Positions 43,619 to 51,801 of a stretch of 64,000 bases of DNA are shown here, one piece after another; position 1 is the stretch's first letter, and the number at the start of each line of letters is the position of its first letter. The notes under the pieces were generated by a model. The model did no database searches. It was given only the letters and a program-made list of their open reading frames with translations, and had not been told where the DNA came from. This stretch comes from Rhodoplanes tepidamans (GTDB taxonomy: Bacteria; Pseudomonadota; Alphaproteobacteria; Rhizobiales; Xanthobacteraceae). The position numbers were made by a program, and so were the translations under genes. Location: positions 1-64,000 of the forward strand of contig NZ_JAUSUJ010000011.1 in assembly GCF_030813915.1 (NCBI RefSeq), written 5' to 3'.

Positions 43619-43930
43619 TCAGAACCGCTCCGGCCGCACCACGGCGACGTCCGAGACGGTGACGACGCCGATCTGGCGCGACACCAGGGCGAAGACGCCG
43701 TCCAGCACGGCGTCGAGCCGGACGGCGTCGACGACGGTGATCAGCATCACCATCTGCGACGCGGTGCCGATCTGGCCCTCGGCGGTCCAGTCGCCGTGCT
43801 GGCCGTGGCCGGCCAGGACCGGCACCACGGTCCAGCCGCCGACGCCGGTCTCGGCGAGCCGCGCCGTGATCCGCCGCAGCAGCGGCGCCTCCACCACGAT
43901 CTCGATGCGCTTCTTCGGAAAGGTCTGCAT
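43619..43930 (-). CDS. sbtB: SbtB-like PII-family regulator
   Basis: A 103-residue PII-like protein. The ferredoxin-like fold pattern (KKRIEIVVEAPLLRRITARLAETGVGGWTVVPVLAGHGQ, then SQMVMLITVVDAVRLDAVLDGVFALVSRQIGVVTVSDVAVVR) fits SbtB, which binds adenine nucleotides and inhibits the bicarbonate transporter SbtA. GGAGG precedes the ATG. It directly follows the sbtA gene, as in known sbtAB operons. Confidence 0.85.
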   Translation of the reverse strand: MQTFPKKRIEIVVEAPLLRRITARLAETGVGGWTVVPVLAGHGQHGDWTAEGQIGTASQMVMLITVVDAVRLDAVLDGVFALVSRQIGVVTVSDVAVVRPERF

Positions 43931-43959
43931 GGCGAGGCCTCCGGAGGGGCGTGGCCGCC

Positions 43960-44934
43960 TCACGCCGTGATGCGGCCGGCGAGGGCGATGTAGAGCGGGA
44001 TGCCGACGAGCAGGTTGAACGGAAACGTGACGCCGAGCGAGAGGGTGAGGGCGACGGCCGGATTGGCCTGCGGCAGGGCGAGCCGCATCGCGGCCGGCAC
44101 GGCGATGTAGGAGGCCGACGCGGCGAGCGTGATCAGCACGGCCGTGCTGCCCTTCGAGAGGCCGATCGCCCAGGCGAGCCCGCCGGCCAGCACGGCCCCG
44201 ATCAGCGGCATCACGATCGCGAAGCCGGTGACGGCGGGCGACAGGTACCGGCGGCCCTGGGCGAGGCCGCGGCCGGCGACCAGCCCCATGTCGAGCAGGA
44301 ACAGGCACAGCACCCCGGGAAAGGCATCGACCAGGAACGGCTTCAGCAGGCCGGCGCCGCGCGCGCCGGTGACGGCGCCGATCAGGAACGCGCCGACCAG
44401 GATCACGATCGAGCCGTTGAACGCCACCTCGCGCAGCAGCGCGCCGCGGCTCTCGCCGGGCTCGTCGCCGCCGCTCCGGCCGCGCGCGATCAACAGCGCG
44501 GCGACGATGGCCGGTGTCTCCATGGCGGCCGCGACCGCCACCATGTAGCCGTCCCAGGCGATTCCGAGCTGGGTCAGCACGCCGGTGACGGCCACCAGGG
44601 TGACGGCCGAGATCGAGCCGTAGTGGGCCGCCACCGCGGCGGCGTTCACCGGGTCGAGGCGGGTCGTCCCGCGCAGGATCGCGTAGGCCAGGACCGGCGT
44701 CGCGAAGGAGAGCAGGATCCCGGCCGCGAGCGTCGCGACCAGCGTTCCGTCGACCCCGTGATGCGCGACCTCGGCCCCGCCCTTGAACCCGATCGCCATC
44801 AGGAGATAGAGCGCCAGGAGCTTCGCCACCGCCTCCGGCACCGTGAGGTCGGAGCGGGCGAGCGCGGCCGCCAGCCCGAGCACGAAGAACAGCACCATGG
44901 GCGAGAGAAGGTTCTGCAACGCGAGCTCGAACAT
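43960..44934 (-). CDS. sbtA: sodium-dependent bicarbonate transporter SbtA
   Basis: A 324-residue inner-membrane protein with about 10 hydrophobic segments, in two inverted halves. The start LLSPMVLFFVLGLAAALARSDLTVPEAVAKLLALYLLMAIGFKGG and the later AHYGSISAVTLVAVTG (first crossover region) and AASASYIAVPAAMRLALPQANP (second) are those of SbtA. It imports HCO3- with Na+. The small regulator SbtB is encoded 30 bases downstream, and a LysR gene is divergent, as for CcmR/CmpR control of sbtA in cyanobacteria. Confidence 0.9.
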   Translation of the reverse strand: MFELALQNLLSPMVLFFVLGLAAALARSDLTVPEAVAKLLALYLLMAIGFKGGAEVAHHGVDGTLVATLAAGILLSFATPVLAYAILRGTTRLDPVNAAAVAAHYGSISAVTLVAVTGVLTQLGIAWDGYMVAVAAAMETPAIVAALLIARGRSGGDEPGESRGALLREVAFNGSIVILVGAFLIGAVTGARGAGLLKPFLVDAFPGVLCLFLLDMGLVAGRGLAQGRRYLSPAVTGFAIVMPLIGAVLAGGLAWAIGLSKGSTAVLITLAASASYIAVPAAMRLALPQANPAVALTLSLGVTFPFNLLVGIPLYIALAGRITA

Positions 44935-45010
44935 GCGCGGTCGTCCCTCGGAAGCGGCCCGAGGGGCCGGTGAGCCGCGACCCTAGTCACTCTTGAGGCA
45001 TGGCGAAAAT

Positions 45011-45031
45011 TGATAGTACAAAGAACTATCA
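45011..45031. promoter_or_regulatory. perfect 21-bp LysR-type dyad between sbtA and lysR
   Basis: TGATAGT-N7-ACTATCA: two perfect 7-bp arms with a 7-base centre (ACAAAGA), preceded and followed by T. It lies 24 bases before the LysR start and 77 bases from the sbtA start. The T-N11-A core fits LysR-type binding sites. Confidence 0.7.
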
Positions 45032-45054
45032 TTGCCGAACATGATGGTATCGCC

Positions 45055-45927
45055 GTGCCCCGTCCGCTGCTCAATCTCGACCTCGACCTGGTGCGCACCT
45101 TCGTCGCCATCGCCTCGCTCGGCAGCTTCACCCGCGCCGCCGAGACGCTGCGCCGGCAGCAGTCGACCGTGTCGCTCCAGCTGCAGCGGCTGGAGGACGC
45201 GCTCGGCCGCAAGCTGCTCGACCGCAATCCGCGCAGCGTCCGTCTGACCGCCGACGGCGAGACCTTCCTCACCCATGCGCGCCGCCTGCTCGACGTGAAC
45301 GACGAGCTGGTCGCCCGCGTCACCGAGCCGGCCGTGCACGGTACCGTGCGGCTCGGCACGCCCGAGGACTTCGCCTCGCGCCATCTGCCCGAGGTGCTGT
45401 CGCGCTTCGCCAAGGCCTATCCGGCCGTCGCGCTGGAGGTGACGTGCGATCTCACGCTGCATCTGATCGAGCGGTTCCGGCGCGGCGGCTTCGACCTTGC
45501 GCTGATCAAGCGCGAGCGGCTCGCCGGACCCGCCCTCGCTGGTCCCGGCGGCCTGCGGGTGTGGCGCGAGCCGCTGGTGTGGGTGACGGCCGACGCTGAT
45601 GGTGGTCTTCCCGACGGGCCGCTGCCGCTGGTCGTGTCGCCGAGCCCGTGCGTCTACCGCAAGCGGGCGACCGAGGCGCTCGACCGGGCGCGCCGCCCAT
45701 GGCGCGTCGCCTACACGTGCGGCTCGCTCGCCGGCTCGCTCGCGGCCGTACGGGCCGGGCTCGGCGTCACGGTGCTGCCCAAGGACATGGTGCCGGACGA
45801 CCTGCACATGATCGACGGGGCGCCGCTGCCCGGCCTCAAGGACACCGAGATCGCGCTCCTGCAGCGCGACCGCCTGTCGCTGCCGGCACAGCGCCTGAAG
45901 GAGCACATCGTGCGGTCGCTGGGGTAG
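45055..45927 (+). CDS. LysR family transcriptional regulator, divergent from sbtAB
   Basis: A 290-residue LysR-type regulator. The GTG start gives the usual opening PRPLLNLDLDLVRTFVAIASLGSFTRAAETL, and the recognition helix is RRQQSTVSLQLQRLEDALG. The effector domain starts near residue 95 (GTVRLGTPEDFASRHL). A longer frame opens upstream with TTG at 45010. It is divergent from sbtA, and the 21-bp dyad lies between them, so it probably regulates bicarbonate uptake. Confidence 0.9.
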   Translation: MPRPLLNLDLDLVRTFVAIASLGSFTRAAETLRRQQSTVSLQLQRLEDALGRKLLDRNPRSVRLTADGETFLTHARRLLDVNDELVARVTEPAVHGTVRLGTPEDFASRHLPEVLSRFAKAYPAVALEVTCDLTLHLIERFRRGGFDLALIKRERLAGPALAGPGGLRVWREPLVWVTADADGGLPDGPLPLVVSPSPCVYRKRATEALDRARRPWRVAYTCGSLAGSLAAVRAGLGVTVLPKDMVPDDLHMIDGAPLPGLKDTEIALLQRDRLSLPAQRLKEHIVRSLG

Positions 45928-45962
45928 GGGGGCGGCGCGGGGGCATTCCCACGCCCCACGCT

Positions 45963-46041
45963 CGGCTCGTTCCCGCGCAGGCGGGAGTCCAGGAGCCGCT
46001 CGGCGCGTCGCCCCTGGGTCCCCGCTTCGCGGGGACGAGCG
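45963..46041. repeat. intergenic palindromic repeat, family A
   Basis: CGGCTCGTTCCCGCGCAGGCGGGAGTCCAG and GTCCCCGCTTCGCGGGGACGAGC (pieces) frame a ~30-base spacer between convergent lysR and the radical SAM gene. It matches the other family A copies. Confidence 0.65.
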
Positions 46042-46090
46042 GGGCACGAGACGCCCGGCGGTGCCCGACGGCACAGCGCAGCGCGGCGAG

Positions 46091-47884
46091 TCACTCCGCC
46101 GCGACGATCTGCGGCTGCGGCGGCCCGCGGGTCAGCGCCTCGACCTTGCGCAGATGGGCGACGCCGCGGCGGGCGTCCTCGCTGTGCGTGAACATCGCCA
46201 GCGTCTCGGTCTCCTCCTCGGTGACCGGGGTGAGGGCGAGGTCCGTGTAGGGCCGGCGGGCCTGCTCGCGCTTCGCCCGGCGGCGCAGGAGGTCGAGGTC
46301 GATCCAGTGCTTCACCATTTGGGCATGCTTCGAAGCGATCTCCCAGGCGAGCCGGGGATAGAACGACCATGCCGGCTCGATCGGCAGCCCGGGGCGGCGG
46401 TCGCGCCGGTGCTTGAGCCGGAAGCCGCCGACCTGCAGCGGGTGCACCTTCTCGATGCGCAGCGCCGCCGAGAAGACGAACAGCACGGCGAGCAGGCGCG
46501 ACAGGCCCATGCCGGTGGCGGCGCCGCGGCGGAAGATGGTGAGCGCGTGCGCCGGCGTGTAGTAGGCCTCCCACGCCTCGCGATAGATCGCCTCCCACTC
46601 GGCCTTGCTCATCTTCGGATGCGCCGTGGTGACGTGCTCGAGATCGTACTTGTTCATGTCGGGGTCCATGGCGACCCCCGTGGTCCACAGCGCCTTGTGG
46701 TCCTCCGAGCCGGGCAGCGGCGTGAGGAAGAAGAACTCCAGGATGTCGAGCGGCAGCTCGCGCTTGATGATCTCGATGTCGGCGCGGATCGAGTCGGGCG
46801 TGTCGCCCGGGAAGCCGAGAATGTAGCCCGCATAGGTCAGCACGCCGGCCCGCTTCCAGGCGAGCAGCATCTTGCGGTACTCGGTGATCTTGTTCTGCCG
46901 CTTGTTGGCGGCCATCAGGTTCGCCGGGTTGATGTTCTCCAGCCCGATGAACACCCGCGTCACGCCGGCGCGGCGCGCCTTCTCGATGAAGTTCTCGATC
47001 TTGTGGCAGAGCGTGTCGACCTGGATGACCAGGCGGACGTCGATCCCCTCCTGCTCCCGGATCCTGATGATCCGGTCGAAGATCGCCTCCCAGTCCTTGT
47101 TACGGGCGAAGTTGTCGTCGGTGATGAAGAAGCGCTTGATGCCGTGCGCCCAGTGGCGGCGGATCAGCGCCTCGACGTCGTCCGGCGAGCGGCGCCGCGA
47201 CTTGCGCCCCTGCACGTTGATGATGGTGCAGAACGAGCACTGGAACGGGCAGCCGCGGCCGGCGTCGAAGCTCGCGTGGTGATCGAACACGCGCCCGACC
47301 GTCTCGCGCGGCAGGAAGGGAACCGGCGCGCTCTCCAGCCCCGGCAGGTCGTGCATGTAATCATAGACCGGCTCCAGCCGGCCCGCGGCGGCGTCGGCGA
47401 GCACCCGGTCCATGCGCCCCTCCGCCTCTCCGGCGAACAGGCTGATGCCGAGTTCGAGCGCCTCCTGCAGGTCGGCGGGGCGTTCGGGCAGCATGGCGAT
47501 CTGGCCGGAGACGTGGAAGCCGCCGATCATCACGGGAACGCCCGCCGCACGCAGCGGCCGGGCGATGTCCATGGCGCGCGGGAACTGGTTCGACTGCACG
47601 CCGACGAGCCCGACGAGCCCGAAGCCGCCGTGGCGTTTCATGCGGGCGACGATCTCGTCGACCCGGATACGGGTGTTGGTCTCGTCGACGGCCGTGATGT
47701 CGAAGGTGACGTCGGGCCCGAGCACCTGTCGCTCGGCCGCGTCGGCGGCGAGCGCATGAACGCAGGCGAGCGAGTTCGCCGGGATCGACGAGCGCAGCCA
47801 CTGGATGACGTAGCCGTCATCGTCGTAGTGCGACGGCTTGATCAGCACGAGCTGGAATCGTCGCGCGGCACCGGTCGCAGCCAT
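46091..47884 (-). CDS. B12-binding domain radical SAM protein
   Basis: A 597-residue radical SAM enzyme. The N-terminal ~150 residues form a cobalamin-binding-like Rossmann fold (LVGLVGVQSNQFPRAMDIARPLRAAGVPVMIGGFHVS). The cluster motif is C212-x3-C216-x2-C219 in RGCPFQCSFCT, followed by FFITDDNFARN and GLENINPANL. The C-terminus has about 150 further residues with basic and aromatic clusters. It resembles hopanoid- or pigment-related B12 radical SAM proteins but the substrate cannot be assigned. Confidence 0.9.
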   Translation of the reverse strand: MAATGAARRFQLVLIKPSHYDDDGYVIQWLRSSIPANSLACVHALAADAAERQVLGPDVTFDITAVDETNTRIRVDEIVARMKRHGGFGLVGLVGVQSNQFPRAMDIARPLRAAGVPVMIGGFHVSGQIAMLPERPADLQEALELGISLFAGEAEGRMDRVLADAAAGRLEPVYDYMHDLPGLESAPVPFLPRETVGRVFDHHASFDAGRGCPFQCSFCTIINVQGRKSRRRSPDDVEALIRRHWAHGIKRFFITDDNFARNKDWEAIFDRIIRIREQEGIDVRLVIQVDTLCHKIENFIEKARRAGVTRVFIGLENINPANLMAANKRQNKITEYRKMLLAWKRAGVLTYAGYILGFPGDTPDSIRADIEIIKRELPLDILEFFFLTPLPGSEDHKALWTTGVAMDPDMNKYDLEHVTTAHPKMSKAEWEAIYREAWEAYYTPAHALTIFRRGAATGMGLSRLLAVLFVFSAALRIEKVHPLQVGGFRLKHRRDRRPGLPIEPAWSFYPRLAWEIASKHAQMVKHWIDLDLLRRRAKREQARRPYTDLALTPVTEEETETLAMFTHSEDARRGVAHLRKVEALTRGPPQPQIVAAE

Positions 47885-48158
47885 GGCTGTCCCCCTCCTG
47901 GAGCGATCGTGCGTCAGTGGAGATACTTAAGCTCGGTCCGGGAGATGAAGGCAAGCTGCAACTTGGAGTAATACGATCGTACCAGTCCGGCGCGCCTGTC
48001 CGGCCGGAGCGGTCGCGCCCCGCCGTGGAGCAGACGGCCGGTGCGGTTCGCGCCCGCTCACGACGGTTCGCAGGCCGGCATACGATGGTGTCCGGAAAAC
48101 GCGAGAACGCCGCGGCGGCGGGGCCGGCGCGGCGCGACTCGGGTCCGGACTGTCGTGA

Positions 48159-50108
48159 TCAGAGCCGGTCGGAGATCTTCTCGGCCGGCGGCGGCAGCGA
48201 GGCGTCGCCCCAGGCCGGGCGGTCGGCGCCGTCGCCCCACTTGCGCGGGCGGTAGAAGGTGTGCACGCCGATCTTGTCGAGCTTGTGCATGGTCCGCACC
48301 CACCACGGCCGCACCCAGTAGGCGTGGTAATGGGTCGCCTTGCCGACGTCGGGCAGCCAGTGCTTGCCGTCGAGCGTCTCGGTCGCGACGCGCTGGGCCC
48401 GCTCCCAGGCGTCCGGCTCGGTGATCTTGTCCTTGATGCCGTCGCACGCGAAGGTGAACTGGCACGACAGATGCCGGTGGGCGTTCTGATAGACGACGCC
48501 GCAGACGTCGGTCGGATAGTAGCCGGAGAACACGCGGTTCATCACCACCTGGGCGACCGCGATCTGGCCGCGCAGCGGCTCGCCGCGCGATTCGAAGTAG
48601 ACGGCGTCGGCGAGGCACTTCTCGGCCTTGGCGCGCTCGCCGCCGTAGAGGCCGAGGCGCTCGGCCGGGCTGCGCAGCGCATGGCCGCCGCCGAGCACCA
48701 CCTCGCCCTTGCGCACGATCGTCTCGCCGCCGTCGGGATCGATGGCGGCGCTCAGGGTCTCGGGGCTCGGCGTGATCTCGTCGAGGGCGGCGAGGTCGCC
48801 GTCGTGGTCGGGCGCCAGCGACACGCGGTCGGGCGACCACGGCTGCAGAGCGCCGGCCGTGTCGGCGAGCGGGGCGGCACCGAAGTAGACGCTGGCCGTC
48901 ATCAGGTTCGGCGACAGCGCCTCGCCGAGCGTCGGCACCGCCTCGTCGGAGTGGAACGGCTCGCTGTCGGCGTGCGGAATCGTGACCTGCGGGATCGCGG
49001 CCTGCGCCGCGTCCTCGGCCGGTGCCGCGTCGGCGGCCGGCGGGCCCTGCAGGTCGGCCTTCGGGGTGACGCTGCGCGGCAGCACGATCTCGCTGCCGGC
49101 ACTGGCCAGCATGAAGCTCCGCGGCGCCGGCTCGGCCGCGGGCTCCGCGGCCGCTTCGGCGGTGGTCAGGGCGGGCGCAGCCTGCGGCGCGGGTGCCGGG
49201 ACCGTCGCTGCGGCGGTCCGCTCGGCGACGATGGTTTCGGCGGCCGGCTTGCGGGCGGCCGGGGTGGCGACCTCGACCTTGGCGGTCCGCCGCGGGCGCG
49301 CCGTCCGGGTCGGCTCCGGCGTGCCGCCGAGCCAAGCCATCGACGCGCCGCTGAAGGCCTCGGCGGGCGGCGGCGGCAGCTCGGCGACCGCGGCCGGCGA
49401 TTCGGTGGCGGCCGGCGCGGGCGCCGGCTCTGCCGGCGCGGCGTCGCCGGCCTCGCGGATGGCGGCTGCCATCTCGGCGGCGGCGCGCTTCTCGGCCTGG
49501 GGCAGCACCACCGGCCAGCCGGTGCGCGCCTTGGCGGGCGGCGCCGCGGTCTCGGCGGAAGCCGCGTCGGGCAGGGCGGCGACGACGGCCGGCGGCTCCG
49601 GCGCGGTGAGCGGTGCGGCGGCGGCGCGGGTCGCCTGCTCGCGGGCGATCCATTCGGCGACGGCCCGCGGCACCATCCGGTCGCCCTTGCGGGCCCGGTT
49701 GACGACGTCGCGGTCGAGCGCCGGCGGCCGTTCGGACAGGTCGAACAGCGCACGGCTCGCGGTCGAGCCGGTGAGCAGCTCGCGGTCGGCCTTCAGGTCG
49801 AGGCTCGCGACCCGGAAGCCGGCCGGCTCCGGGATCGCCGTGCCGACCGGGCGCGGGAACGAGAAGGTGGCGGCGTGGAAGGTGCCGAAGGGCGAACGGG
49901 CCTGCTCGCGCGCGAGGTCGCCGCCGGCGCTGCGGCCGGCGATCAGCGAGGAGAGGTCCTGATAGGCGACGGAGCTCGGGATCGCCGCGAAGGTCAGCAA
50001 GGCGAAGCCGAACGGCGCAGCGACGGCGCCGTGGCGTTTCAGCGAAGATCGCACCAGTGAGCCCAACAGGCCGTCCCCAAGGCGATTGCGAACCGGAATG
50101 CGAACCAC
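48159..50108 (-). CDS. cell wall hydrolase, SleB-like
   Basis: A 649-residue protein with a membrane or signal segment near the start (VAAPFGFALLTFAAIPSSVA). A long low-complexity Ala/Pro-rich middle (residues ~150-400) leads to a C-terminal hydrolase domain from about residue 515: KCLADAVYFESRGEPLRGQIAVAQVVMNRVFSGYYPTDVCGVVYQ, then CQFTFACDG, with the Glu of YFESRGE as expected catalytic residue. Homologs cleave the peptidoglycan glycan strand. The long disordered region may span the periplasm. GTG start; no strong ribosome site. Confidence 0.88.
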   Translation of the reverse strand: MVRIPVRNRLGDGLLGSLVRSSLKRHGAVAAPFGFALLTFAAIPSSVAYQDLSSLIAGRSAGGDLAREQARSPFGTFHAATFSFPRPVGTAIPEPAGFRVASLDLKADRELLTGSTASRALFDLSERPPALDRDVVNRARKGDRMVPRAVAEWIAREQATRAAAAPLTAPEPPAVVAALPDAASAETAAPPAKARTGWPVVLPQAEKRAAAEMAAAIREAGDAAPAEPAPAPAATESPAAVAELPPPPAEAFSGASMAWLGGTPEPTRTARPRRTAKVEVATPAARKPAAETIVAERTAAATVPAPAPQAAPALTTAEAAAEPAAEPAPRSFMLASAGSEIVLPRSVTPKADLQGPPAADAAPAEDAAQAAIPQVTIPHADSEPFHSDEAVPTLGEALSPNLMTASVYFGAAPLADTAGALQPWSPDRVSLAPDHDGDLAALDEITPSPETLSAAIDPDGGETIVRKGEVVLGGGHALRSPAERLGLYGGERAKAEKCLADAVYFESRGEPLRGQIAVAQVVMNRVFSGYYPTDVCGVVYQNAHRHLSCQFTFACDGIKDKITEPDAWERAQRVATETLDGKHWLPDVGKATHYHAYWVRPWWVRTMHKLDKIGVHTFYRPRKWGDGADRPAWGDASLPPPAEKISDRL

Positions 50109-50630
50109 GTGCTTTACCGATCGTCACCGCGACCGGTAAAAAAGCGGTTTGCACGTTCGCAACACGTCAACCATGCTGCGGGAGCACGGTTAACGTCGTG
50201 TTAACGAACGGCGCCGTCGCGCGCCGAGGCGCACGACCGAGCCGGCCGCGCGGCAGGCGGGCCGCACGGACGTGATCACGTCGTGTCTTGCTGAGCGATC
50301 CGGAGAAGCTGATCGCCACCGGGCGAGCGATGATGGCAACGGCGCCGGTCTTGCGCCGGATCGTCGCCATCATCGCGCCTCGGCACCCCCACACCCCCGT
50401 GCGTCGGCGGCAAGTCGATTTACGAATTTGTAACCAAGACTAAGGCGGCACTTTGGCGGCGCGGTCCGGTGCTTGCCGGAGCCCCTCCGGGGGCCGGACG
50501 AGGAGCGCGCAGATGCCCGTGGAATCGGGCCGAAGTGAGTTTCCACAGGCTCCGGCACGAGCCGTTCAGGCGTGCATACCGATCGCGGTCACCCGGCGTC
50601 CGCCCGGCGTGCGGTTCGTGTTCGCCGGGA
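50109..50630. other. intergenic region with one strong hairpin, no gene seen
   Basis: This 522-base gap lies upstream of the cell wall hydrolase gene and downstream of the YihY-like gene. It holds an imperfect long dyad at 50326-50375 and an AT-richer patch near 50405-50450. No convincing coding sequence or RNA gene is seen. Confidence 0.5.
50326..50375. repeat. long inverted repeat
   Basis: GCGATGATGGCAACG (50326-50340) pairs with 50361-50375 at 14 of 15 positions; the inner GCGCCGG/TGCGCC adds further pairing. It is a possible terminator of the YihY-like gene or a structured RNA. Confidence 0.5.
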
Positions 50631-51518
50631 TCACGGCTCGCGTCGCGGCGGCGCCGCGGCGCTCGGTTTCTCGCGCGCCGCGTTCCGGCACCTGATCACG
50701 GCCTGGTTCAGCGCCGCGCCGTACACGAAGATGGTCGCGGTCCAGTACAGGAACACGAGCGCGATCATGGCGGAGGCGAGGCCCGCATACATCGAGACGT
50801 AGGTGCCGGCGAACTCCGACAGATAGCGGCCGAAGAGGACGCCGGTGATCAGCCACATCGCCAGCGTGACGGCGATGCCGGGGGCGATCTCGTCGAGGCT
50901 GCGCCGTCCCGCCGGCAGCCACTTGTGGATCAGCGTGAGCGCGACGACCAGGACGATGCTGGCGATGCCGAAGCGCGCCACCGTGAGCGACACCTCGAAC
51001 TGACGCAGATTGGGAAACCACGGCACCAGCCGAGCGAAGATCAGCGGGCCGAGCACGATCAGGAAGGCGAGCACGATCAGGCCGAGCGCGCCGACCACCA
51101 CGTAGGCGATCGATTCGAGCCGCAGCAGCCACCACGATCGCGTCTCCACCACCTCGTAGGACCGGTTCAATCCGATGCGCAGGCTCTCCACGCCGCTCGA
51201 CGAGAAGTACAGGGCGAGTGCCGCCCCGATGGTGAGCAGCCCGCCGTGCGAGGTCGTCAGCACGCTCTCGATCTCGCTGGCGATCGGGGCCGACACCTCC
51301 TCGGGCCATGCCTCCAGGAGCAGCAGCGCGGCCTGGTCGGCGAGGTCCTGGGTGCCGAAATAGCCGGTCACGGCGGTGATGAAGATGAGGAACGGGAACA
51401 GCGACATCAGGGTCGACAGGGCGATGTGGCTGGCGATCGCCCAGCCGTCGTCGCGGCTGAAGGCGAGGAAGGCGTCGGCCGCGATCCGGGCCGGAAACCT
51501 CAGAAGGCGCAACCACAT
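50631..51518 (-). CDS. YihY/BrkB family membrane protein
   Basis: A 295-residue inner-membrane protein with six hydrophobic helices. The start FLAFSRDDGWAIASHIALSTLMSLFPFLIF and later ALYFSSSGVESLRIGLNRSYEV and YVSMYAGLASAMIALVFLYWTATIFVYGAALN are typical of the YihY/BrkB family. Members were once annotated as RNase BN; their role is unclear. The gene is divergent from mcd with a 283-base gap. Confidence 0.92.
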   Translation of the reverse strand: MWLRLLRFPARIAADAFLAFSRDDGWAIASHIALSTLMSLFPFLIFITAVTGYFGTQDLADQAALLLLEAWPEEVSAPIASEIESVLTTSHGGLLTIGAALALYFSSSGVESLRIGLNRSYEVVETRSWWLLRLESIAYVVVGALGLIVLAFLIVLGPLIFARLVPWFPNLRQFEVSLTVARFGIASIVLVVALTLIHKWLPAGRRSLDEIAPGIAVTLAMWLITGVLFGRYLSEFAGTYVSMYAGLASAMIALVFLYWTATIFVYGAALNQAVIRCRNAAREKPSAAAPPRREP

Positions 51519-51801
51519 GACGTGAACCGGCCTCCCGAGCCCGCGCGCTGTTTCGTCTCGCGCCGGCCGGAGAATTCCCTCTCCACGCAAGTGCGAAAAG
51601 ATGCCATCATTAGACCATGTCCGGGCGGGGTGCGAACCCGGTCGCCGCAGAGACATGCGATCACGATAAGAACCGCGAGAGCGCGATCCGGGTCCAACGG
51701 CCCGCCGCGCTCGAGGGGCGGACGTTTTTTCAACAAGTGCCCGTCGCGGCCCCGAGACCTTCGTCCCGGGCAACGCGCGATGCCGATTTCCGGAGAAGCC
51801 C
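51519..51801. other. divergent promoter region between yihY-like gene and mcd
   Basis: No gene is seen in this 283-base gap. It contains AT-richer stretches at 51590-51675 and a T6 run at 51725 and must hold the promoters for both genes. No dyad stands out. Confidence 0.4.
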
